Source: Paenibacillus hemerocallicola (lineage in GTDB: Bacteria; Bacillota; Bacilli; Paenibacillales; NBRC-103111). Taken from it: DNA of 64,000 nt. The DNA is taken from NCBI RefSeq assembly GCF_006265175.1, contig NZ_VDCQ01000021.1, positions 1-64,000 of the forward strand, given 5' to 3'. The stretch's first letter is position 1, and each line of letters opens with the position of its first letter. A program made the position numbers and the translations under genes. The notes below the pieces were generated by a model. That model was not told where the DNA came from and made no database searches. It saw only the letters and a list, made by a program, of their open reading frames with translations. This document shows positions 33,033 to 41,307 of this stretch, in pieces.

Positions 33033-33869
33033 ATGCGCGCAGCAATTAAAGCAAGACTCGCGGACGAGCTGTCCGCCATAGCGGGACGCTGCTACGACGT
33101 GCACGAGCCGTCGAGCGCCACCGTCAAGCCCTACGTAACGGTAAAGCTGGCCGGACAACTGAAGCTGTCGTCTTGGCTCGGGATGAAACGTACGTATGAG
33201 GTTGCTTTGCACGGGGAGACAGACGCGGCGGCCGCTTTGGATCAACTGGCCGATCAGGCGGTTCAGGCGATTCATGGCGTCAAGCTCTCCACGGGGACGT
33301 CCGCTCCGGATTTTACATGCTTGTATGAAGGCTTGATTGCGCCTGAACGAATCGACGAGGCGCTGCAGGCGCTTGTGCATGTTTTGCAGGTTTCGGTCTA
33401 TGCCGTTGGAGCTGTTGAAGCCGGATCGTCTTCGGATCTTTGGCTCGAGACTTTATGCGATTGGACATCGACGGTAGCGGGTGCCGAGTGGCATGTATAC
33501 CGGCAGCATTGGCCGCAGCATTATTCGGCGCCGGCCATTCTGTGGAGGCTCGAACAAGCGGCGACGACAGAGCGGAGTGCGGCCACCGCCGAGCATACCA
33601 AGACCCTGGTCGGCCATATTCTCGGACGTACCGACGAGGAACGATACACGATGACCGGAACGCTGGTCGAGAGGCTGGGGAGCACGACGAAGTTGTCCGT
33701 CGATCCGGTAGCCAATCGGTATATTTTACCCGGGGGGGTCACGGGAGCGTACGATGCGGACGGATTTGCCACCGGACAGCTAAACGTCGTTTTCCGGCAA
33801 AGCGTACAAAAAACGCCGCCGGGCGGACCGTTGATCGGACAAGTTCATTATGAAGGCGGCTTCGGCTAG
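33033..33869 (+). CDS. Tail-terminator-like protein with two tandem domains
   Basis: A 278-residue protein that appears to contain two copies of one fold. The first (about 1-125) reads IKARLADELSAIAGRCYDV ... PYVTVKLAG ... YEVALHGETDAAAALDQLADQAVQAI. The second (about 140-270) reads WHVYRQHWPQHYSAPAILWRLEQ ... YTMTGTLVERLGSTTKLSVDPVANRYI. Both resemble small tail-terminator/tail-completion proteins that cap the tube. Its position directly before the sheath gene fits. GAGGTGG lies 8 nt before the ATG. The assignment is by pattern and position, and the duplication is inferred. Confidence 0.5.
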   Translation: MRAAIKARLADELSAIAGRCYDVHEPSSATVKPYVTVKLAGQLKLSSWLGMKRTYEVALHGETDAAAALDQLADQAVQAIHGVKLSTGTSAPDFTCLYEGLIAPERIDEALQALVHVLQVSVYAVGAVEAGSSSDLWLETLCDWTSTVAGAEWHVYRQHWPQHYSAPAILWRLEQAATTERSAATAEHTKTLVGHILGRTDEERYTMTGTLVERLGSTTKLSVDPVANRYILPGGVTGAYDADGFATGQLNVVFRQSVQKTPPGGPLIGQVHYEGGFG

Positions 33870-33912
33870 CCCGATACGCCGTCTCTAACCATAGAAGGAG
33901 GGAATCACTCGC

Positions 33913-34134
33913 ATGGCCGGTAAAAAGGAAACGCAGCAGCAAGCCGTGGAAGAACAGCGTCCGAACCCGCCCGAATATACGAGAGAAGAGCTGCTCGCGG
34001 GGGCCGCGAACCTTTTCGGAGTCAAACCGGAGGTTGTGGCTGGCGCGCTGTTCGGCAGCGGGAAAGAAGCGTACGCGATTGAAGAAATGGGGCGGCTGAT
34101 CCGCCAATTCCAACAAAGGAAGGTGTATCTGTAA
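33913..34134 (+). CDS. Small phage protein preceding the sheath gene
   Basis: A 73-residue, charged, helical protein (YTREELLAGAANLFGVKPEVVAGALFGSGKEAYAIEEMGRLI). AAGGAGGG precedes the ATG. Its stop overlaps the sheath start as TAATG, so the two are translationally coupled. Small frames like this occur at the same place in PBSX-type clusters. Its function is unknown. Confidence 0.65.
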   Translation: MAGKKETQQQAVEEQRPNPPEYTREELLAGAANLFGVKPEVVAGALFGSGKEAYAIEEMGRLIRQFQQRKVYL

Positions 34135-35603
34135 TGGCTGGAGGGACTTGGAGCAAAACCGAAATGCCCGTATTGCCGGGCATGTATATGAATTTTCAGG
34201 CTGCCGCGATTGCGGCGGTTCAACCGGGAGCGAGAGGGATCGTAGCTTTGCCGGTCAAGGCGCACTGGGGTCCGGTCAAGCAATTTGTGGAAATTGCGAG
34301 CTTGGCCGCCGTCGACGAAACGTATACGAGCAACGAATCGGCCGGAGCCACGGCCTATTCCTCCTTGAAGCTGGCGCTGCTGGGAGGCGCCAAAACCGTG
34401 CTTGCTTACCGCATCGCCGATTCCGACACGGCCAAAGCGGTCTGCACGCTGCAGGATTCGGGCGAAACACCCGTGAATATCGTGAAGCTGGAAGCCAAGT
34501 ACGCAGGCGATAGAGGCAACCAATTTAAAGTGACGATTCAGCCGAATCCGATCGATGCCGCCAAGAAGGATGTCCGTCTGCTCGAAGGGACGATCTTGCT
34601 GAAGACGTTCACCTTTGCCGGCAATTCGGCTCAGGCCGCCGTGGATGCGATCAACCAGGATTCCGCCAACAAATGGATTGTCGCGACCAAGCTGGCAGAC
34701 GGCAACGGTCAATTGAAAGACGGCAGCGGATTCCCGTTTGCCGGAGGCGATTCGGGCATCGACGGCATCGCGGCGTCCGACTACACGAACGCGCTATCCG
34801 CTTGCGAGACGCAGGAATTCAACCTGTTCGCGCTGGACGGCGTAGCCGATCCGGCGATTCGGACCAGTGTCGTCTCTTGGGTCGATCGGGTCCGCAGCGA
34901 AGGCAAGACGATTATGGCCGTATTGGGAGGATCGTCGGCAGACGATACTTCCGCTTCCGCCGTCAGCTTGGCGGCGGCACGCAGCGCCGCCTTCAATCAC
35001 GAAGCGGTCGTCAATGTCGGTACGGGAGCGATCCTGGACGGAGTCAGCTACAACTCGGCGCAAATCTCCGCCTATGTAGCCGGACTTATCGCCGGCCAGA
35101 AGCTGAGCGAATCGACGACGTATGCGCCCGCTCCCTTCCAGGATGTTACCCGCCGTTGGACCCGGGGCGAACAGGAGCAGGCGGCTGCCGGAGGCGTATT
35201 CCTGCTTGTCCACGACGGCAAGAGGGTCAAGGCGCTTCGCGGCATCAACTCGCTCACGAGCCTCCGTCAAGGCCAAAACAATGCCTGGAAAAAAATTCGC
35301 ACGCTGCGCGTAATCGACGCCATTCAGGCCGATCTGATTGCTTCCGCGGAGAGCGGTTATATCGGCAAGGTGAATAACACCGCGGAAGGCCGACTCGCCT
35401 TGATCGGCGCGGCCAGGCAATACATGCTGTCGCTTGCGCAATCGGGCGTCATCGAGACCGAGGGCTGGGATGTGTATTTGAATCCGCAATATTACGGACC
35501 GAACGCCGTGCTTACACCGGAGCCGGATCAAGTGTATTTGAACTGGGAAGCTCGTCTGACCGATGTGATGGAACAAATTTTCGGCACGTTTATCGTGCTC
35601 TGA
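34134..35603 (+). CDS. xkdK: Contractile tail sheath protein (XkdK-like)
   Basis: A 489-residue sheath protomer, the size of PBSX XkdK. The N-terminus (GMYMNFQAAAIAAVQPGARGIVALPVKAHWGP) and the C-terminal sheath core (GKVNNTAEGRLALIGAARQYMLSLAQSGVIETEGWDVYL) carry the linker regions through which sheath subunits interlock. An AAGGAAGGTG site precedes the ATG. The presence of a sheath shows this is a contractile, R-type tail rather than a flexible F-type one. Confidence 0.92.
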   Translation: MAGGTWSKTEMPVLPGMYMNFQAAAIAAVQPGARGIVALPVKAHWGPVKQFVEIASLAAVDETYTSNESAGATAYSSLKLALLGGAKTVLAYRIADSDTAKAVCTLQDSGETPVNIVKLEAKYAGDRGNQFKVTIQPNPIDAAKKDVRLLEGTILLKTFTFAGNSAQAAVDAINQDSANKWIVATKLADGNGQLKDGSGFPFAGGDSGIDGIAASDYTNALSACETQEFNLFALDGVADPAIRTSVVSWVDRVRSEGKTIMAVLGGSSADDTSASAVSLAAARSAAFNHEAVVNVGTGAILDGVSYNSAQISAYVAGLIAGQKLSESTTYAPAPFQDVTRRWTRGEQEQAAAGGVFLLVHDGKRVKALRGINSLTSLRQGQNNAWKKIRTLRVIDAIQADLIASAESGYIGKVNNTAEGRLALIGAARQYMLSLAQSGVIETEGWDVYLNPQYYGPNAVLTPEPDQVYLNWEARLTDVMEQIFGTFIVL

Positions 35604-35617
35604 GGAGGAACTGAACT

Positions 35618-36022
35618 ATGGATGCAAGTCGCGTATTTATGGGGACGTACGGCAAAATTTTTATCGGCGGCATTTGGCAGAGCAACTTTAACCACCTGGA
35701 GGCCAGCGTGGAGATACAGAAGCGGGAATTGAACTTGGCCGGCGACCCGTGGGTCCGGCATAAGAAAGGCCCGATGAAGGGGACGGGCACGATCAGCGGC
35801 TTCAAGGTGACGAGCGACATGATCGCCCGCGGCTTCGACAAATTCGAGCTGATCAGCAAGTTGGAGGATCCGGAGGCGTACGGCTACGAGACCATTACGT
35901 TGAAAAACGTCATGCTGGACAAGCTGCAATTGGCGAACTGGACGGCCGGCGAGGAAGTGAAGGAAGAGGTTTCCTTCACGTTCGAGGAATACGCGCTGAA
36001 CGACCGCGTACAAGCGGTATAA
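35618..36022 (+). CDS. xkdM: Tail tube protein (XkdM-like)
   Basis: A 134-residue inner-tube protein of the PBSX XkdM family (MGTYGKIFIGGIWQSNFNHLEASVEIQKRELNLAGDPWVRHKKGPMKGTGTISGFKVTS). It forms the rigid tube inside the sheath. GAGGAGG lies upstream and the gene is 14 bp after the sheath gene. Confidence 0.92.
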   Translation: MDASRVFMGTYGKIFIGGIWQSNFNHLEASVEIQKRELNLAGDPWVRHKKGPMKGTGTISGFKVTSDMIARGFDKFELISKLEDPEAYGYETITLKNVMLDKLQLANWTAGEEVKEEVSFTFEEYALNDRVQAV

Positions 36023-36046
36023 CGACGATACGGGAGGAACACGACG

Positions 36047-36436
36047 ATGATGGACGATCAAATTTTGCAAAAGCTGCTCGACGCCGACAAGCTTCCGGAG
36101 AAAACCGTCACGCTGCAGCGCCTCGGCATCCCGGTCACGCTTCGCGGCCTGACCGGCAAGCAGGTGTACATGCTGCGCGAACGCTGCACCGAGCGCTCCG
36201 ACCGCCGCGGACAAAAATCCGAGCGGCTCGACGAAGAGCAGTTCAACGTCGCCCTCATCGCCGCGGCCACCGTCTCCCCCAACTGGGGAGACTCCCGGCT
36301 GTTGGCGAAGTATGAGGCAAGCGGCGGCGAGGAAGTGATCAAGCGCATTTTGCTGGCCGGCGAATTGTCCGCCTTGGGCGACGAGGTGCTGGACTTGAGC
36401 GGCTTCAACACGACGCTCGACGAAGTAAAAAACTGA
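36047..36436 (+). CDS. xkdN: Tail assembly chaperone, zero-frame product (XkdN-like)
   Basis: A 129-residue XkdN-type tail assembly chaperone (PEKTVTLQRLGIPVTLRGLTGKQVYMLRERCTERSD ... VIKRILLAGELSALGDEVLDLSGF). Such proteins coat the tape measure before tube polymerisation. Translation ends at TGA 36434. The two codons before it form the slippery heptamer A-AAA-AAC (36427-36433), so a fraction of ribosomes should shift -1 and add 61 residues. The arrangement is equivalent to lambda gpG/gpGT. Confidence 0.88.
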   Translation: MMDDQILQKLLDADKLPEKTVTLQRLGIPVTLRGLTGKQVYMLRERCTERSDRRGQKSERLDEEQFNVALIAAATVSPNWGDSRLLAKYEASGGEEVIKRILLAGELSALGDEVLDLSGFNTTLDEVKN

Positions 36437-36618
36437 TCGACTCCGGGGGGCTGGCGGGCATGCTGCACGTCATGTGGGTAAGGCACCACCTGCGCCCCGG
36501 AGCGTTCTGGCAGCTGCCGCGCGGCGAGCAGCTGTTCCTTCTCGCGAGTATGGAGATGGAGCTGGAGGCGGAGGCGCGGGCGTACAAGGCGCAAGCAGCG
36601 CGGCGTGGAAGGCGGTGA
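36427..36618 (+). CDS. -1 frameshift extension of the tail assembly chaperone
   Basis: From the slippery A-AAA-AAC the -1 frame stays open for 62 codons to TGA 36616-36618. The joined product would read ...DEVKK-LIDSGGLAGMLHVMWVRHH and continue with LRPGAFWQLPRGEQLFLLASMEMELE. This resembles the T part of other chaperone frameshift products. The internal ATG at 36460 could also start a separate 52-residue protein, but only G-rich sequence precedes it. The frame closes just before the tape measure gene, as expected for a gpGT-type arrangement. Confidence 0.7.
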   Translation, partial: KKLIDSGGLAGMLHVMWVRHHLRPGAFWQLPRGEQLFLLASMEMELEAEARAYKAQAARRGRR

Positions 36619-36622
36619 AAAA

Positions 36623-38812
36623 ATGGATGCAGCAATGCATTTGGCTAGCTTTGAACGGATGATACGTTCGCAGGATCGGTTGCGGGAATTCGTGGATCGG
36701 ACGACTACGGCATTTTTTCGGATGGAGCAGTATGCCGAGCGGGCGGCCGAGGCTTTGGCTAGTTTGGCGGCCATCGAATTTGGGCCCGAGACGCAAGTTC
36801 CGGATAATGGCCTGACCGAAGCGCTGAATCATTTAGCTACGAATGTTGCTGAACAGGCTTTAAGTATAGACTCGTTGACATCCTCTGTAAGCTCATTGGC
36901 ATCACATTTAGGGCTTATGGCATTAAAGGTAGATGATATTAAGACGGAAGAGAATGAAAAAGAAAAGTTTTCTACTTTCGATAGAGTAATTGCAATGCTA
37001 TCACTTTTAGCTGCTCTTCCAGGTGCCTATAGTGATTCTAAAAATCTTATTCCAGAATTGAAAAAGATAAAAGATATATTTAAAAGGCGAAGAAATCTCC
37101 CTGATGGCAATGATTCCGGGAGTAACCGAAGTACGAAGGATGAATTGGCCAGGGAAGCTACATCAGCTACCCAGACTGAAGAGGTACTACATGAAGAGCG
37201 CAGGAAGCAGACGAAGCCTAACACCCCAAGGGCAGACGACCCCAGCAAGCTGGACGAACTAGCCGAGAAAGCCGCATCCGCGACTCAGACGAAGGAGGCG
37301 CTGAAAGAAGAGCGGGGAAAGCAGACGAAGCCTAACACCCCAAAGGCAGACGATCCCAGCAAGCTGGACGAACAAGTCGAGAAAACCGCATCCTCGACTC
37401 AGGCGAATGAGGCGCTGAAAGAAGAGCGTGGGAAGCAACTGAAGCCCAACACTCCAAAGGCTAACAACCGCAGTGCAAAAGACGAACTGGCTGGTCAAGC
37501 CTCATCAGCGACCCAGACGGATAGGACATTGAAAGAAGAGCGTGGGGAGCAACTGAAGCCCAACATCCCAAAGGCTGATGACCGCAGTGCAAAGGACGAA
37601 CTGGCCGGTCAAGCCACATCAGCGACCCAGGCTGAGAGGGCATTGAAAGAAGAGCGTGGGGAGCAGCTGAAGCCTAACATCCCAAAGGCTGACGATCGCA
37701 GTACAAAGGATGAACTGGCTGGTCAAGCCTCATCAGCGACCCAGACGGATAGGGCGCTGAAAGAAGAGCGTGGGGAGCAACTGAAGCCTAGCGCCCCCAA
37801 GGCTGACTACCGCAGTACAAAGGATGAGCTAGCCGAGCTAGCCTCATCAGCTACTCAGGCTAATGGGACAATGAGTGAAGAGCGCGGAAGACAGTTGGAG
37901 CCCAATTCCCCAAAGGTTGACGACCGTGGTACGAAGGACGAACTAGCCAAGGAAGCCGCATCAGCGTCCCAGACCGACGGGGCATTGAAGGAAGAGCGCG
38001 GAGAGCGACTGAACTCGAATGCTCCAAAATTCGATGGTCGAAGTGCAGGGGATGAACAGACCAAGCGGACAGAGTCTACAACACGAGTAAATCCAGACCA
38101 CGATACATCAGGTATGAAATCAAGGCCCGGACGATATTTCCCGCCACCCCATATGGGTTTTATGTCGAATACGATGGGCAATGGTTTAAGCTTACTAAAA
38201 TCTATTGGTAAAACGACTGCACTGACGAGTGTTCTATCCGGTGCCATGAATATAGCGACTGCTGAAAATAAACAGACCGCAATAGTTGAATCGGTAATAG
38301 GAGCAGGCGGAGCAGCGATAGGATCGATTTTTGGCTCTATGCTTCTTCCAGGCGCAGGGACAGTTGCAGGAGGAATGGCGGGTGCTTGGCTAGGAGAGAA
38401 AGCCGGGAAGTTTTTCGGCAATATGTGGTTTGGATCGAAAGACGACGAATCGAAAAAAAAGGTTGAACAAGTTAATGCACAGGCTTTATCCAATGCGGCC
38501 GAGTTTCTCGAACCGAGAGGACAAAATAACGCCAGATTGCTCACCAGCCTCCCCATATTGAATTCCGAAATGCAGCTATATCCACAGAACGCTTGGCCGT
38601 CACAGGTTTTTGATTCGACTGGAGGTTTAGGCACTGCAACAGTGGATCCGAAAGTCACTGCCAGTACTCCGACCTACAACATCTCCGTCGAAGGCGTCCA
38701 AATCGTAATGCCCAAGGAAGAAATCGACGAAGAAAGCCTCGCTAGACGGATCGGCTGGGAAATCGTCAGTAAAATGAAAGCTTCGATGGAAAATCAGGTG
38801 GTGACGAGATGA
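36623..38812 (+). CDS. Tape measure protein with eight 38-residue repeats
   Basis: A 729-residue protein in the tape measure position. The N-terminus is helical (FERMIRSQDRLREFVDRTTTAFFRMEQYAERAAEAL). Residues ~170-473 are eight tandem 38-residue repeats of charged, Thr/Pro/Glu/Lys-rich sequence (core DELAxxASSATQTxxALKEERG). The C-terminal part has Gly/Ala-rich hydrophobic helices (VIGAGGAAIGSIFGSMLLPGAGTVAGGMAGAWLG) typical of tape measures that reach the membrane. It is much shorter than PBSX XkdO. Base composition becomes AT-richer from about 36.8 kb. GGAAGG precedes the ATG at 36623. Confidence 0.8.
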   Translation: MDAAMHLASFERMIRSQDRLREFVDRTTTAFFRMEQYAERAAEALASLAAIEFGPETQVPDNGLTEALNHLATNVAEQALSIDSLTSSVSSLASHLGLMALKVDDIKTEENEKEKFSTFDRVIAMLSLLAALPGAYSDSKNLIPELKKIKDIFKRRRNLPDGNDSGSNRSTKDELAREATSATQTEEVLHEERRKQTKPNTPRADDPSKLDELAEKAASATQTKEALKEERGKQTKPNTPKADDPSKLDEQVEKTASSTQANEALKEERGKQLKPNTPKANNRSAKDELAGQASSATQTDRTLKEERGEQLKPNIPKADDRSAKDELAGQATSATQAERALKEERGEQLKPNIPKADDRSTKDELAGQASSATQTDRALKEERGEQLKPSAPKADYRSTKDELAELASSATQANGTMSEERGRQLEPNSPKVDDRGTKDELAKEAASASQTDGALKEERGERLNSNAPKFDGRSAGDEQTKRTESTTRVNPDHDTSGMKSRPGRYFPPPHMGFMSNTMGNGLSLLKSIGKTTALTSVLSGAMNIATAENKQTAIVESVIGAGGAAIGSIFGSMLLPGAGTVAGGMAGAWLGEKAGKFFGNMWFGSKDDESKKKVEQVNAQALSNAAEFLEPRGQNNARLLTSLPILNSEMQLYPQNAWPSQVFDSTGGLGTATVDPKVTASTPTYNISVEGVQIVMPKEEIDEESLARRIGWEIVSKMKASMENQVVTR
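37129..38043 (+). repeat. Eight in-frame 114-bp tandem repeats in the tape measure gene
   Basis: The eight consecutive 38-codon units (about 912 bp) each hold DEL-A...ATQT...LKEERG...KPN.PKADD.S. A degenerate ninth start (AGDEQTKRTES) follows. Units 4-6 are the most alike, which suggests recent duplication or unequal exchange. Copy number could differ between strains and would change tail length. Confidence 0.85.
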
Positions 38813-39480
38813 GCGCAGCGTATCCGGATTTAATGAAGCCGATCGACATTACGCTGGAAGACTCCTCCGGCTTAAAGCTGTGGTTTCCGGTCAATCCGTC
38901 GGAAATCAGCATCAGGCGGGACCGCAGCTACGAAACGTTCCAGATCGTCAATCTGGGGGAGGTCGACTTCCCTCATGGGGAGAGAATCAAGGAAATTTCG
39001 TTCTCGTCCTTCTTCCCGGCTGTGTCCGACTTAAGCTATTGTCGTTATGAAGATATCCCGAATCCTCAGCTCATGATGAATCAGATCAATACATGGATGT
39101 CAGATCGCCAGCCTTTGCGCCTGATGGTTATGCCTTCCGAAGTGAATGTGTTGGTCATCATCTCCTCGCACAACAGTACGTTCAAGCCGAACGAACCGGG
39201 CGATGTTTATTTCGACTTGACGTTCCGGACATGGAGGGATTACCAGATTCGGACGCTGGCGGAGCTCGGGGGAGGGGGCGCCCATACGGAGTCCCGACCG
39301 GATTTGAAGCCGGTTCCGAAAACGTACACGGTGCAGCCCGGCGACTCGCTATGGGCGATAGCCAAGCTGAATCTAGGCACCGGGAGCCGTTGGCGCGAAA
39401 TCTATGAATTGAACTCGGATGCCATCGGCCCGAATTCGGATCTCATTTATCCCGGACAAGAGCTGGTGATGCCTGCATGA
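38809..39480 (+). CDS. xkdP: LysM-containing baseplate/tail protein (XkdP-like)
   Basis: A 223-residue protein of the PBSX XkdP family. The N-terminal domain (FPVNPSEISIRRDRSYETFQIVNLGEVDFPHGERIKEISFSSFFP) is followed at about 170-222 by a LysM domain (YTVQPGDSLWAIAKLNLGTGSRWREIYELN ... IYPGQELVMP) that can bind peptidoglycan or connect baseplate parts. Its start overlaps the tape measure stop as ATGA, and its stop overlaps xkdQ the same way. Confidence 0.9.
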   Translation: MSAAYPDLMKPIDITLEDSSGLKLWFPVNPSEISIRRDRSYETFQIVNLGEVDFPHGERIKEISFSSFFPAVSDLSYCRYEDIPNPQLMMNQINTWMSDRQPLRLMVMPSEVNVLVIISSHNSTFKPNEPGDVYFDLTFRTWRDYQIRTLAELGGGGAHTESRPDLKPVPKTYTVQPGDSLWAIAKLNLGTGSRWREIYELNSDAIGPNSDLIYPGQELVMPA

Positions 39481-40487
39481 GCGTTCCAGAATACCGTGCA
39501 TATGAGGTTGTGCTCGATAACAGCTATTTGCTGGGCGATTTGATCGAAAGTATAACGCTCGAAGAATCTCTCGATGAAATCGCCTATCGGGCAACGGTAA
39601 GTCTGATGAAACCGTCCGGTTTTCCGGATATTCGCCCGGGCCAGGAAATTCGCGTATCGGGAGTCCCTCATCGAGGTTCGGATCTCGTTTATTTGCTCAA
39701 TCCCGGAGTCGTGTGGGAGTGCGAGCATAGCTATCGCGGGGCGGACCGGCTGACATTGACCGTGTATGACCGGACGATCTACATGGCGAAGTCGGAGGAT
39801 GAATATGTATTCCCGGCAGGCCAGACCGCTTCGCAGCGATTGAAGCAATACGCCGCGGATTGGGACATATCCCTTTGGCAAATCCCCGATACCGTCTATA
39901 CGCTGAGCAAAAAAGTATATCGCTCCCAGCCGATCTACTCCATGCTCTTGGCTGATCTTAAAGAGACCGCGCGCAAGGGCGGGTGGTTATACCGTCCCCG
40001 GATGACTCCGAACGGGTTGGAGCTTTTTCCGCTCGGCAGCAACGAAACGGTCTGGGCTCTGGAGCCCGGCGGCAATGTAGAATCGATCACGCAGCGGAGG
40101 ACGCTGGAAGGAACGGTTACGAAGGTGAAGGTGCTGGGGAAGGAAGACAATCCCGAGAGCGCAACTCCGGTGCTGGCCGTGGAAAGCAAAGAAACGGAGC
40201 TTTACGGCACTTTGCAAAAGGTCGTCATGGACAACGATATCAACACGGTAAGCGAAGCCGTGACGGCAGCTAAAGGCTTTCTCTCCGGAATTCAGGAGAC
40301 GCTCAGCGTGTCGGCCGTAGATGTCAATACGATCCGGGCGGGGGACAAGGTAGAGCTGGCCGGAAGCGGGATGGAGCTGATCGCAACATCCGTGCGCCAC
40401 GAGCTCGGCCGACCCGGGAAAATGACGCTGGAATTGGCGACCTACGAATATGTCAAAAGGAGGTACTTCCTGGATGGATCCGTATAA
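39477..40487 (+). CDS. xkdQ: Baseplate hub protein (XkdQ, gpD/gp27-like)
   Basis: A 336-residue hub protein of the late-control D / gp27 fold, family XkdQ (ESITLEESLDEIAYRATVSLMKPSGFPDIRPGQEIRVSG; then AYTLSKKVYRSQPIYSMLLADLKETARKGGWLYRPRMTPNGLELFPLG-like block). It links tube to baseplate. It overlaps xkdP by 4 bp (ATGA) and xkdR by 14 bp. Confidence 0.88.
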   Translation: MSVPEYRAYEVVLDNSYLLGDLIESITLEESLDEIAYRATVSLMKPSGFPDIRPGQEIRVSGVPHRGSDLVYLLNPGVVWECEHSYRGADRLTLTVYDRTIYMAKSEDEYVFPAGQTASQRLKQYAADWDISLWQIPDTVYTLSKKVYRSQPIYSMLLADLKETARKGGWLYRPRMTPNGLELFPLGSNETVWALEPGGNVESITQRRTLEGTVTKVKVLGKEDNPESATPVLAVESKETELYGTLQKVVMDNDINTVSEAVTAAKGFLSGIQETLSVSAVDVNTIRAGDKVELAGSGMELIATSVRHELGRPGKMTLELATYEYVKRRYFLDGSV

Positions 40488-40845
40488 GAAGCTGGCAACC
40501 GTACTGGAAAGCCGGATGGCCGGCCATGCCGCTACCGCGGTAACGGGTGTCCCTGCCGAATTGGGTACGATCACCGGAAGCGGGCTCAAGCTCGACTCCT
40601 TCAAGCACGAGATGACGGATTATTTGGTGGCGGAATGGGAGACGAAGCTGAAGCTCCCGGCTTTTTCCCTAAGAGGCTCTATCACGGGAACCCTGTCCGG
40701 CAGCGGCGAGTTCCAGTTCGAAGAAACGGAAATCGAAGGCGCGGCTCTCCTATTCAAAGACGGCCTAAAGCCTGGCGATCGCGTCTTGGCGGTACCCGTC
40801 GCAGGCGGCTCCGAAGCGGTCGTCATTTGCAAGGTGGTGCGCTAA
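40474..40845 (+). CDS. xkdR: XkdR-like baseplate protein (DUF2577)
   Basis: A 123-residue small baseplate protein of the XkdR/DUF2577 family (GTITGSGLKLDSFKHEMTDYLVAEW ... LKPGDRVLAVPVAGGSEAVVICKVV). It probably folds as an OB-like spike or hub accessory. Start at ATG 40474, 8 nt after the perfect AAAGGAGG, so it overlaps the end of xkdQ. Confidence 0.85.
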   Translation: MDPYKKLATVLESRMAGHAATAVTGVPAELGTITGSGLKLDSFKHEMTDYLVAEWETKLKLPAFSLRGSITGTLSGSGEFQFEETEIEGAALLFKDGLKPGDRVLAVPVAGGSEAVVICKVVR

Positions 40846-41307
40846 ATGCCGAATTTGTTTCCTTCAGTTAGCAATGCTTCTTCTCCGGCAACGGAACTCG
40901 GCGGAACGTCCCGGGGGCAAGTTAAATTTGGCCGCAGTTGGCGTTTCGATTACGGGAAAGGCGACTTTACGACTACGCCTACGGGGAAGATTGCCGCGAG
41001 TGCCGACGTCGAGGCATGGCTGGAATGGTGCAAAAAAACGCTCCATACCGAGCGCTATACTTATTTGGCGTATTCGCGCAGCTATGGTCAGGAATTCGAA
41101 GAGTTAATACCGCGCAATTTATCGCGCAGGGCGAACGAATCGGAAATCGTCCGAATGACAACGGAAGCATTAAAGGTAGATCCCCGTACGTACGGGGTAG
41201 GCGCCTTCTCGTTCGAGTGGGAGGGCGAGCGCTGTTATTTTCAGTGCGAAGTCACGAATGTACGCGGACAAAAGTCCAGGATTGACGGAAGCGTGGTGAC
41301 CGGTTGA
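40846..41307 (+). CDS. xkdS: XkdS-like baseplate wedge protein (DUF2634, gp25-like)
   Basis: A 153-residue protein of the XkdS/DUF2634 family (WRFDYGKGDFTTTPTGKIAASADVEAWLEWCKKTLHTERYTYLAYSRSYGQEFEELI). It corresponds to the gp25 wedge protein that nucleates the sheath on the baseplate. It starts directly at the xkdR stop and overlaps the baseplate J gene by one base (TGATG). Confidence 0.88.
   Translation: MPNLFPSVSNASSPATELGGTSRGQVKFGRSWRFDYGKGDFTTTPTGKIAASADVEAWLEWCKKTLHTERYTYLAYSRSYGQEFEELIPRNLSRRANESEIVRMTTEALKVDPRTYGVGAFSFEWEGERCYFQCEVTNVRGQKSRIDGSVVTG

Noticed and set aside
32914-33082. GTG-initiated 55-codon frame between the cysteine-rich gene and the tail-terminator gene
   Set aside because: It overlaps the start of the next gene out of frame, has no family resemblance and poor codon use.
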